From Chitinophagaceae bacterium (GTDB taxonomy: Bacteria > Bacteroidota > Bacteroidia > Chitinophagales > Chitinophagaceae), in NCBI GenBank assembly GCA_947483345.1, contig CANKNL010000070.1, positions 1 through 11,998 on the forward strand: 11,998 nucleotides of DNA, read 5' to 3'. Of the stretch, positions 6,416 to 11,998 are shown piece by piece. Within the stretch, counting starts at the first letter, position 1. Every line of letters begins with the position of its first letter. Both the position numbers and the translations under genes were made by a program. The notes beneath the pieces were generated by a model that was not told the DNA's origin, did not search any database, and was given only the letters and a program-made list of their open reading frames with translations.

Positions 6416-7048
6416 TTAGCGTATTTCTTTTAACACAATGGTCCAGCCAAGGTCCATTTTTACAATCAATGAATTACTGGAAATACCATTGATCCACATT
6501 GTTTTATTACCGGTACCATCGGCAGCATTGTTAATCATAAAGGCATCAATCTTTTTATCCTGGCCCTTTATTTTTACAACAGGCGTTACTTCATCTTTTT
6601 CGGGGCGGTAAAAAGTTTCCGGCTCGCCCGCATCTATCGTCATCGTCGTTTTTTTATCGGGCATATCGCTGAAATTTTTACCGGATAACCAAACCGTACA
6701 GGCATCCATTAAATTAAGTTCGCCACCTCGAAAATAATTTACATAATGGGTTGCTTCATTTTTAGCTTTGTAACTTAGTAAAACATGACCTTTGGTATTG
6801 CTGCTATTGGTCATTTCATAATTAAAATCAATACCATTTTCACTTTCGCCGTTAATGGTTATAATAAAATCATATTCATTAGTGCCGGCTTTTACCTGGT
6901 AAACCAATTTATCTCCCTTTTGAATGTCATATGATTCCGTACTACCGTCATCGTTTTTAATCATCATAGGCAAATACATAGAACTCTGGGCAATACTGCT
7001 GCAAGTAAATACCAAATAGGAAATAAAAAGTAAAAGGCTCTTTTTCAT
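6416..7048 (-). CDS. Secreted protein of unknown function
   Basis: This 210-residue protein begins with a typical signal peptide (MKKSLLLFISYLVFTCSSIA, cleavage near Q21), so it should reach the periplasm or the outer surface. I do not recognise the family. The mature part begins SSMYLPMMIKNDDGSTESYDIQKGDKLVYQV. It reads as a mainly beta-stranded domain, with many short strands such as KLVYQV, YDFIITING, HVLLSYKA, VVKIKG, MWING and LIVKMD. No cysteine pairs, lipobox, catalytic motif or membrane segment is evident after the signal. The wording GDKLVYQV ... FYRPEKDEV is loosely like secreted beta-rich domains that Bacteroidota carry in many copies, but that is only an impression. It is monocistronic, converging on kbl and diverging from lutB, so context says little about its job. 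Confidence 0.75.
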   Translation of the reverse strand: MKKSLLLFISYLVFTCSSIAQSSMYLPMMIKNDDGSTESYDIQKGDKLVYQVKAGTNEYDFIITINGESENGIDFNYEMTNSSNTKGHVLLSYKAKNEATHYVNYFRGGELNLMDACTVWLSGKNFSDMPDKKTTMTIDAGEPETFYRPEKDEVTPVVKIKGQDKKIDAFMINNAADGTGNKTMWINGISSNSLIVKMDLGWTIVLKEIR

Positions 7049-7159
7049 AACAGATTATTTAGTTTAAGGGTTAAATATACAAAAATGGCCTATGCCACAG
7101 AGACGGTATTTTTGGGATCATAAAATCGGCGTAAATCAAGCTTTTAAACAGCAAAACTC

Positions 7160-7167
7160 TATCTTTG
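7160..7167 (+). promoter_or_regulatory. -7 promoter element in front of lutB
   Basis: TATCTTTG matches the Bacteroidota TAnnTTTG consensus exactly. Transcription should begin near 7172-7175, giving a leader of about 145 nt before the lutB ATG. There is no convincing TTTG at the -33 distance, only a TTTT at 7142-7145 that is somewhat too near. The predicted start coincides with the outer arm of the inverted repeat at 7168-7233. Confidence 0.5.
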
Positions 7168-7233
7168 CTTTGATTAAAGATGATCAGAATGACCAGACCT
7201 GAAAGGAGCGTCGCCATTGAAGCTTAATCAAAG
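7168..7233 (+). ncRNA. Candidate structured 5' leader of lutB
   Basis: CTTTGATTAA (7168-7177) pairs perfectly with TTAATCAAAG (7224-7233), enclosing 46 nt. Inside, AAT-GAC (7188-7193) can pair with GTC-(GCC)-ATT (7210-7218). The apex CCT-GAA-AGG (7198-7206) is joined to it by purine-rich internal loops, CAGA on one side and AGC on the other. A competing hairpin, ATCTTT (7161-7166) with AAAGAT (7176-7181), would exclude the outer stem if transcription began early enough to include it. No U tract follows, so this is more likely a leader of lutB than a free RNA. The apex loosely recalls helix 8 of SRP RNA but lacks its GGAAG-GAAGCAG consensus. No known riboswitch class is recognised. Confidence 0.4.
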
Positions 7234-7270
7234 TACGAATGTCGGTAACAAAATAAAGAAAACATAATCT

Positions 7271-7307
7271 TCTCCATTTCCTCCCCTACGGGTGGAGATA
7301 GAGGGAG
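7271..7307 (+). repeat. C/G-rich imperfect hairpin just before lutB
   Basis: TCTCCA (7271-7276) can pair with TGGAGA (7293-7298). Alternatively CTCCCC (7281-7286) pairs with GGG-T-GGAG (7290-7296) around a short loop. The C-rich block followed by GGAGATAGAGGGAG resembles intergenic sequences scattered in many Bacteroidota genomes. It overlaps the region where the lutB ribosome-binding site would lie, GAGGGAG at 7301-7307, whose last base is 12 nt before the ATG. Folding could therefore mask initiation. Only one copy is present in this window. Confidence 0.35.
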
Positions 7308-7319
7308 CCAATAAATAAC

Positions 7320-8699
7320 ATGTCTGAACAATCACAAATCTTTATAGCCAAAAGCACCGTTAAAGCTGCCGATCTGGAACACAGGCGCAAGATCAGTTTT
7401 AATATTGGTAAATACAATGCCGTTGTTCCCAAAGGAAAAGAGCAGTTTGCCAATGTGCACCTGGCCAGGGAAAGGGCCAAGAATGTGAAGTGGCGTGCTA
7501 TTGAAACACTGGATAAGCAACTCGAAGAATTTGAACTCCATTTTTCTAAACGGGGCGGTAAAGTGATCTGGGCCGAAAACAGTGCACAGGCCATTGAAGA
7601 AATACTGAAGATCTGTAAGGAAAAAAATTGTAAGTCGCTGGTGAAAAGCAAAAGCATGGTGACCGAAGAAATTCATTTAAACAAGGCATTGGAAGAAAAC
7701 GGAATAGAAAGTGTGGAAACCGATCTGGGCGAATATATTCAGCAATTGGATGGTGAAGCACCATATCATATTGTAACACCGGCCATGCATAAAAGTAAGG
7801 AAGATGTGGCCAAACTGTTTAATAAAAAACTGGGCACACCCATAAATTTAACCCCCGCAGAATTAACACTGGTTGCCCGTAATATTTTACGTGAAAAATA
7901 CGTACAGGCCGAAGTAGGCGTTACCGGTGCTAATTTTATCATCAGCGATATTGGCGGTATTGCCATTACCGAAAATGAAGGCAATGCGCGATTGAGCTGT
8001 GCCTTTCCTAAAACACATATTGTTGTTGTTGGTATAGAAAAAATGATTCCTTCAATAACTGATTTGGGATTATTTTGGCCACTGCTTTCTACCTTTGGAA
8101 CCGGACAAAAAATTACAGTATACAATACCATTGTAACCGGACCACGGCAGGACAATGAAACCGATGGCCCCGATGAAATGATTGTTATTCTGCTGGATAA
8201 TGGCCGCACCCATATTTTACAAAATCCTAAACAACGCGAAAGTTTGTATTGTATCCGTTGCGGCGCCTGTTTAAATGCCTGTCCGATATATAAAAATATT
8301 GGCGGACATGCATATGGCACTACTTATAGCGGTCCTATTGGCAGTGTGATTACACCGAACCTGCAGGGCATGGAAGCGTTTAAGCATTTAAGTTATGCCT
8401 CATCACTTTGCGGCAATTGTACAGAAGTGTGTGCTGTAAAAATAAATTTACATGAGTTGTTGTTGGAAAACCGGCACGAGTCGGTGGATGAAGGCCTAAC
8501 TACTTTTACCGAACGAATGGCCTGGAAAATATGGCGGTTAGCGAGCTTAAAAAGAGGCCTAATGAATCTGGGTAGCGGAAATCTTAAAAATAAAGTAGTT
8601 AATGGATTGTTTAAAGACTGGAATAAAAACCGGAGTGATTTGAATTTTAGTCAAAAAACGTTTAACCAACAGTGGAAGGAACGCTTTAAGAAGTTATAA
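7320..8699 (+). CDS. lutB: L-lactate utilisation iron-sulfur protein LutB
   Basis: LutB is a subunit of the LutABC complex that oxidises L-lactate to pyruvate in the cytosol. The 459-residue protein has an N-terminal LUD domain (about residues 60-300) with family stretches KSKSMVTEEIHLN, VGVTGANFIISDIGGIAITENEGN, HIVVVGIEK and TGPRQDNETDGPDEM. A ferredoxin-like part follows. Cysteines C311, C314, C317 and C321 form CxxCxxCxxxCP, and C364, C367 and C371 form CGNCTEVC. These should hold two [4Fe-4S] clusters, as in the family. The proline usual after the last Cys is alanine (CAVKI), a mild variation. Length is normal, and the ATG at 7320 fits the start of homologues. lutA and lutC are not adjacent, so the complex must be encoded from dispersed genes. 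A leader of about 145 nt with predicted folding precedes it. Confidence 0.93.
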   Translation: MSEQSQIFIAKSTVKAADLEHRRKISFNIGKYNAVVPKGKEQFANVHLARERAKNVKWRAIETLDKQLEEFELHFSKRGGKVIWAENSAQAIEEILKICKEKNCKSLVKSKSMVTEEIHLNKALEENGIESVETDLGEYIQQLDGEAPYHIVTPAMHKSKEDVAKLFNKKLGTPINLTPAELTLVARNILREKYVQAEVGVTGANFIISDIGGIAITENEGNARLSCAFPKTHIVVVGIEKMIPSITDLGLFWPLLSTFGTGQKITVYNTIVTGPRQDNETDGPDEMIVILLDNGRTHILQNPKQRESLYCIRCGACLNACPIYKNIGGHAYGTTYSGPIGSVITPNLQGMEAFKHLSYASSLCGNCTEVCAVKINLHELLLENRHESVDEGLTTFTERMAWKIWRLASLKRGLMNLGSGNLKNKVVNGLFKDWNKNRSDLNFSQKTFNQQWKERFKKL

Positions 8700-8702
8700 T
8701 TT

Positions 8703-8738
8703 GTTATTGCCCTGTCGGTGATTTATGTGGGCAGTAAC
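8703..8738 (+). terminator. Hairpin directly after lutB, possible terminator
   Basis: GTTATTGCCC (8703-8712) pairs with GGGCAGTAAC (8729-8738) over ten positions, one of them G-U, around a 16-nt loop, starting 3 nt after the lutB stop. There is no strong U tract behind it, so termination efficiency is uncertain. It could instead be a transcript-stabilising hairpin. Confidence 0.4.
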
Positions 8739-8767
8739 TAAAGCTTACATTATCTGAGCCGGTTAAG

Positions 8768-8806
8768 TTTAATAATTATTAAAACCAGTTATGTTGTGGC
8801 ATAACT
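8768..8806. promoter_or_regulatory. Palindrome and inverted repeat upstream of the deacetylase gene
   Basis: TTTAATAATTATTAAA (8768-8783) is a perfect 16-bp palindrome. Four bases later AGTTATG (8787-8793) and CATAACT (8800-8806) form a 7-bp inverted repeat around TTGTGG. Both lie in the 125-nt gap between lutB and the next gene, 19 to 57 nt before its ATG, where a dimeric regulator could bind. There is no recognisable TAnnTTTG element here. AT richness makes the first palindrome less significant than its length suggests. Confidence 0.3.
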
Positions 8807-8824
8807 TATTTATCCTGTGCTTAA

Positions 8825-10111
8825 ATGGTATTGATCTATTCCCATAAAGGCTCGGCAAGACTGCTATACATCTGTTCTTTTATTTTTAAAGAATTGATGG
8901 GTGTTCCTTTTATGCTCACTATTGATTCTGAAAAATTTAAAGCCCATACCGGACCTAAAATCAATTATAGTGATTCGGACTTTTCAGATCAGGCTTTTCA
9001 GATTAAAAATCAACCGCTGCTTTTTGAACAAAATATAAAAAATCAAACAATTACCTGTTTTACGGTAAATAATAATAAAGCTTTTTTTAAAACAGAGAGC
9101 TCCGATTATCCTTTTGACATTTTTGCTGCGTCGTTTTATTTAATGACCCGCTATGAAGAATATCTGCCACATGAAAAAGATATATATGGCAGATACGCCT
9201 ATGAAAACACCCTGGCTTACCATGAGGGATTTTTAAATTTACCATTGATAAATATCTGGGTAAAGCACTTCGCAGAAAAGCTGAAAGACAAATACCCCCT
9301 GTTAAATATACAATTTCCCGACTTCAGATTTGAGCCCACTTATGATATTGATATAGCCTATTGCTATAAATACAAAGGACTGATAAGACAAATCGGCGGG
9401 TTTTTAAAGTCACCTGCTTTTGAAAGAATTCAAGTATTAACCGGTTCGGTAAAAGATCCGTTTGACTGCTATGACTGGTTAAAACAAGTACATCAAACAT
9501 ATCATTTACAACCCATTTATTTTTTTTTAGTAGCCGAAAAGAACGGCATCTATGATAAACATATTTTACCTGAAAAAGAGGCCATGTGGAAACTGATTAA
9601 GCAACATGCCAAAAAATACAGTGTTGGATTACACCCCTCATGGCAAAGTGGCGACAATAAATTTTTATTGAAGGCAGAAAAGCGACAGTTAAATGATATG
9701 AGTGATCAATCTGTAAAAGCCTCAAGGCAACATTATATCCGGTTTAATTTACCTGAAGGTTATCAAAGATTAATTTCAGCAGGTATTACTGATGATTATT
9801 CGATGGGCTATGGCAGCATTAACGGTTTCAGGGCTTCTGTTGCTTCACCATTTTATTGGTACGACCTGGAAAAAGATGAAAACACGATTTTACGTATTCA
9901 TCCATTCTGTTTTATGGATGCCAATTCTTTTTATGAGCAACGGCAGAATCTGCAACAAACATGGGCTGAGCTACAGCATTATAGTTCTGTTTGTAAAGCC
10001 GTACATGGCACATTGTCCAGCATCTGGCATAATAATTTTTTAGGCTCGGCCACTGAATTTACCGGGTGGAAGGATCTCTATGAAAAATTTATTGTTCAGG
10101 TTCAGCAATAA
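8825..10111 (+). CDS. Polysaccharide deacetylase-like protein (NodB-homology C-terminal part)
   Basis: This 428-residue protein has the layout of a Bacteroidota family annotated as polysaccharide deacetylase. An N-terminal domain of about 160 residues begins MVLIYSHKGSARLLYICSFIFKELMG, and FYLMTRYEEYLPHEKDIYGRY at about 104-124 is its most conserved-looking stretch. A NodB-like barrel follows. TYDID (172-176) corresponds to the catalytic motif TFDDG, and GLHPSW (268-273) to the metal-binding histidine motif. The usual second histidine (HSxxH) is not present, so metal binding must differ or activity may be altered. Later stretches RQHYIRF, GITDDYSMGY, GFRASVASPFYWYDL and LRIHPFCFMD fill the remaining barrel positions. 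There is no signal peptide, so it is probably cytosolic. The start at 8825 fits the conserved N-terminus despite no Shine-Dalgarno. The 3' end overlaps the convergent transporter gene by 23 nt. The substrate is unknown, perhaps a surface-glycan precursor. Confidence 0.78.
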   Translation: MVLIYSHKGSARLLYICSFIFKELMGVPFMLTIDSEKFKAHTGPKINYSDSDFSDQAFQIKNQPLLFEQNIKNQTITCFTVNNNKAFFKTESSDYPFDIFAASFYLMTRYEEYLPHEKDIYGRYAYENTLAYHEGFLNLPLINIWVKHFAEKLKDKYPLLNIQFPDFRFEPTYDIDIAYCYKYKGLIRQIGGFLKSPAFERIQVLTGSVKDPFDCYDWLKQVHQTYHLQPIYFFLVAEKNGIYDKHILPEKEAMWKLIKQHAKKYSVGLHPSWQSGDNKFLLKAEKRQLNDMSDQSVKASRQHYIRFNLPEGYQRLISAGITDDYSMGYGSINGFRASVASPFYWYDLEKDENTILRIHPFCFMDANSFYEQRQNLQQTWAELQHYSSVCKAVHGTLSSIWHNNFLGSATEFTGWKDLYEKFIVQVQQ

Positions 10112-11030
10112 TATTTTTTTGGTTACGCTTTATGCTGTAATTCACCAGAAACACACCAAGCAACGTGATGATAGCACCCCATAAAATATAGATGGTCAGT
10201 TTTTCATTTAACACCATTGCCGCTACCAGCATAGCTACCAGCGGATTTATATAAGCATACAATGAGGCAATAGCAACCGGTAATTTTTTCATGGAATAAA
10301 TAAAAGCAATAAAACTTAAAATAGATCCGGCTAAAACCAAATACACAATCACCCACCAGGCCTTTGCTGTAATGGATTCTATGGCTATAGTTTGTCCGGC
10401 TAATTTTGCAAAAATGAAAAGTATTGCTGAACTAATTAGCATCTGCCAGCCAATGGCATAATAAGGATTCATCTCAAAAGTACTACGGGTTAATATTAAT
10501 GAACCAAAACTCCAGGATAACATGGCGATAACAGACAAGCCAACACCAAATAAAAATCCACCACTCTGGTGATGAAATGCAGTTTCATAAAACACAATAC
10601 CAATACCGCTTAAACCTAACAATAAACCGATAAAGGTAAGTATGGTAACCTGTCGGGATTTAAAAAAAACCATTTCAATGATCACCACACTTAGTGGATA
10701 TAATGTGCCAACCAATGCACTCAACCCGGTGGGAATATATTTTAAACTCCAGGTGCTTAATCCATTTGCAAAAACAAACATGAGTATAGCCATCATAATC
10801 AATCTGCCAAATTGCTTTCGATTTGGGAAAGGCAGTTTTTTATACAACATGAAAAACAAAACAAAACAGATACCTCCAAAAAACTGACGGATAGAGGCCA
10901 TCTGTAAAGCCGGCATATGGGCAATACCAATTTTACTGGCTACCCAGGTAGTACCCCAAACAACACAGGTAATACTTAATGCCAGATAACCTCCAAATTG
11001 TCCAGTTGGTAAATTTTTGCTGCTTATCAT
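10089..11030 (-). CDS. EamA/DMT-family transporter (RhaT/YdcZ-like, 10 TM)
   Basis: This 313-residue integral inner-membrane protein belongs to the drug/metabolite transporter superfamily. Two EamA repeats can be seen, about residues 14-147 and 163-299, each of about five hydrophobic helices. Family hallmarks are SITCVVWGTTWVASKIG in helix 1, IRQFFGGICFVLFFM in helix 2 and GLSTWSLKYIPTGLSALVGTLYPL in helices 3-4. The second half has LAGSILSFIAFIYSMKKLP and the repeat-ending YAYINPLVAMLVAAMVLNEKLT. Members export amino acids, nucleosides or other metabolites, and the substrate cannot be told from sequence. The gene begins 16 nt after the purH stop on the same strand, so the two are probably co-transcribed, which makes export of a purine-related compound a weak possibility. 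Its last 23 nt overlap the end of the convergent deacetylase gene. Confidence 0.9.
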   Translation of the reverse strand: MISSKNLPTGQFGGYLALSITCVVWGTTWVASKIGIAHMPALQMASIRQFFGGICFVLFFMLYKKLPFPNRKQFGRLIMMAILMFVFANGLSTWSLKYIPTGLSALVGTLYPLSVVIIEMVFFKSRQVTILTFIGLLLGLSGIGIVFYETAFHHQSGGFLFGVGLSVIAMLSWSFGSLILTRSTFEMNPYYAIGWQMLISSAILFIFAKLAGQTIAIESITAKAWWVIVYLVLAGSILSFIAFIYSMKKLPVAIASLYAYINPLVAMLVAAMVLNEKLTIYILWGAIITLLGVFLVNYSIKRNQKNIIAEPEQ

Positions 11031-11046
11031 GGATTGGCTGCTGTTA

Positions 11047-11998
11047 TTAATGTTTAAAATGCCGGAGACCGGTGATCACCATTGCTAAATTATTGGCTTT
11101 ACAATAATCAATTGAATCTGTATCACGGATAGACCCGCCTGGTTGTATAAATGCTGTAATGCCTGCAGCATGAGCAATTTTTACACAATCATCAAAAGGA
11201 AAAAAAGCATCACTTGCCAATACCGCAGCATGCAAACTAAAATTAAACTGTTTCGCTTTTTCTATAGATTGCCGTAATGCATCTATTCGTGATGTTTGTC
11301 CGCAGCCCTTACCAATCAGTTGCCTATTTTTAACCAGTGCAATGGCATTACTTTTTAAATGCTTACAAATAATATTGGCGAAGACCAGGTCTTCTTTTTC
11401 GGTTGTAGCGGTTTCCCTCAAACCGGCCTCTTTCCATTCGGTAAAATTACCCGAATCGCTTTGCTGTGTTAGCATACCGTTTAAAACAGACCTATACTGA
11501 TAGGATGTATTAAGTGTTGCCTTTTGTTGTAAAAGGATACGGTTCTTTTTTGTTTTTAAAATTTCCAATGCCTCGTTATCAAAAGCAGGCGCAATTAATA
11601 CTTCAAAAAATATGTCATTGATGGCTTTGGCGGTGGCCATATCAATAGCCGCATTACAAACCAAAACACCACCAAATGCACTCTCCGGATCCCCTGCCAA
11701 TGCAGCATCCCAGGCATCTTTAATTGTACCTCTTATGGCAACACCACAAACGTTAGTATGTTTAATAATGGCAAACCATATGTCATCAGCCCGGCCCTTG
11801 TAAGGGTTTGGAGAGGCCTCAGCAATCAGTTGCACAGCCGCGTCCACATCTACAATATTATTATAAGACAATTCCTTACCATTGAGTTTTTCAAATAGTT
11901 CATCGGTGTTACCATAAAATACACCTTGTTGGTGTGGATTTTCGCCATAACGCAGTATCGCCTTCTCCTTATCAAAAGGATTTACAAATGCTGATTGA
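11047..11998 (-). CDS. purH: Bifunctional AICAR formyltransferase / IMP cyclohydrolase PurH (5' end missing)
   Basis: PurH carries out the last two steps of de novo purine synthesis, formylating AICAR with 10-formyl-tetrahydrofolate and closing the ring to IMP. The visible 317 codons cover the AICAR formyltransferase part. The frame stays open to the window edge, reading ..VNPFDKEKAILRYGENPHQ.., so an apparent start at 11871 (a TTG codon within GKELSYNNI) is internal. Signatures are RYGENPHQ, GKELSYNNIVDVDAA, the catalytic IKHTNVCGVA with its Lys-His pair, ESAFGGVL, DAFFPFDD, IQPGGSIRD and the C-terminal LRHFKH, followed by TAA. The N-terminal MGS-like IMP cyclohydrolase domain lies beyond the right edge. 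Nothing odd is seen. The EamA transporter gene follows after 16 nt, so transcription probably continues into it. Confidence 0.96.
   Translation of the reverse strand, partial: QSAFVNPFDKEKAILRYGENPHQQGVFYGNTDELFEKLNGKELSYNNIVDVDAAVQLIAEASPNPYKGRADDIWFAIIKHTNVCGVAIRGTIKDAWDAALAGDPESAFGGVLVCNAAIDMATAKAINDIFFEVLIAPAFDNEALEILKTKKNRILLQQKATLNTSYQYRSVLNGMLTQQSDSGNFTEWKEAGLRETATTEKEDLVFANIICKHLKSNAIALVKNRQLIGKGCGQTSRIDALRQSIEKAKQFNFSLHAAVLASDAFFPFDDCVKIAHAAGITAFIQPGGSIRDTDSIDYCKANNLAMVITGLRHFKH

Noticed and set aside
7168..7233. SRP RNA (ffs)
   Set aside because: The apex with CAGA / AGC internal loops recalls helix 8, but the GGAAG-GAAGCAG consensus is absent, no terminator follows, and it lies in a gene leader. 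The likeness is probably chance.
7766..8320. 184-codon open frame antisense to lutB
   Set aside because: It is a shadow of the strongly conserved lutB frame, with no start signal or family resemblance.
11869..11871. TTG start for a shorter purH
   Set aside because: Upstream codons continue in frame to the window edge and encode the conserved RYGENPHQ and GKELSYNN motifs, so the true start lies outside.
1..11998. CRISPR arrays, tRNA or rRNA genes, insertion sequences, phage or toxin-antitoxin modules
   Set aside because: I scanned both strands for regularly spaced repeats, T-arm-like motifs, transposase motifs and terminal repeats. None was found.

Overview
The window looks like a chromosomal segment of a Bacteroidota bacterium, most likely Chitinophagaceae or a close relative. 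The evidence is an AT-rich sequence, few recognisable Shine-Dalgarno sites, signal peptides ending in ..AQ, TAnnTTTG-type -7 promoter elements, an ECF sigma / anti-sigma / outer-membrane-barrel cassette, and housekeeping proteins (QueA, Kbl, LutB, PurH) that read like Bacteroidota versions. It contains no IS element, phage gene, CRISPR array, tRNA or rRNA. Most of it is ordinary core genome.

Layout. Positions 1-1480 (+) hold the 3' part of queA (tRNA queuosine synthesis) followed 25 nt later by a TylF/MycF-type methyltransferase. Positions 1485-2066 (-) hold a secreted L,D-transpeptidase-like protein that converges on the methyltransferase. Positions 2158-2194 carry a strong bidirectional hairpin terminator. 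Positions 4853 to 2259 (-) form an envelope-regulation operon: ECF sigma factor, membrane anti-sigma factor with an internally duplicated cytoplasmic domain, and an outer-membrane beta-barrel protein. It is preceded by a sigma-W-like promoter (TGTAAC-N17-CGTA) that fits autoregulation. Between this operon and kbl (5161-6348, +) lies a compact candidate small RNA gene on the minus strand, about 70 nt, with its own -7 element, a terminal stem and a nine-U tail. kbl converges on a small secreted protein of unknown function (6416-7048, -), with another perfect bidirectional terminator between them.

Positions 7160-8699 (+) hold lutB, the iron-sulfur subunit of the lactate oxidation complex, without lutA or lutC beside it. 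It has a TATCTTTG -7 element and a candidate structured 5' leader whose closing stem begins about where transcription should start. Positions 8825-10111 (+) hold a polysaccharide-deacetylase-like protein whose 3' end overlaps by 23 nt the convergent EamA-type transporter gene (10089-11030, -). That gene follows purH (11047 to beyond the right edge, -) with a gap of only 16 nt.

The items most worth following up are the two candidate RNAs (4937-5021, minus; 7160-7233, plus), neither of which I can match to a known family, and the duplicated anti-sigma domain. I see no convincing multi-gene novel system. The envelope cassette, the L,D-transpeptidase and the deacetylase are individually typical of this phylum.
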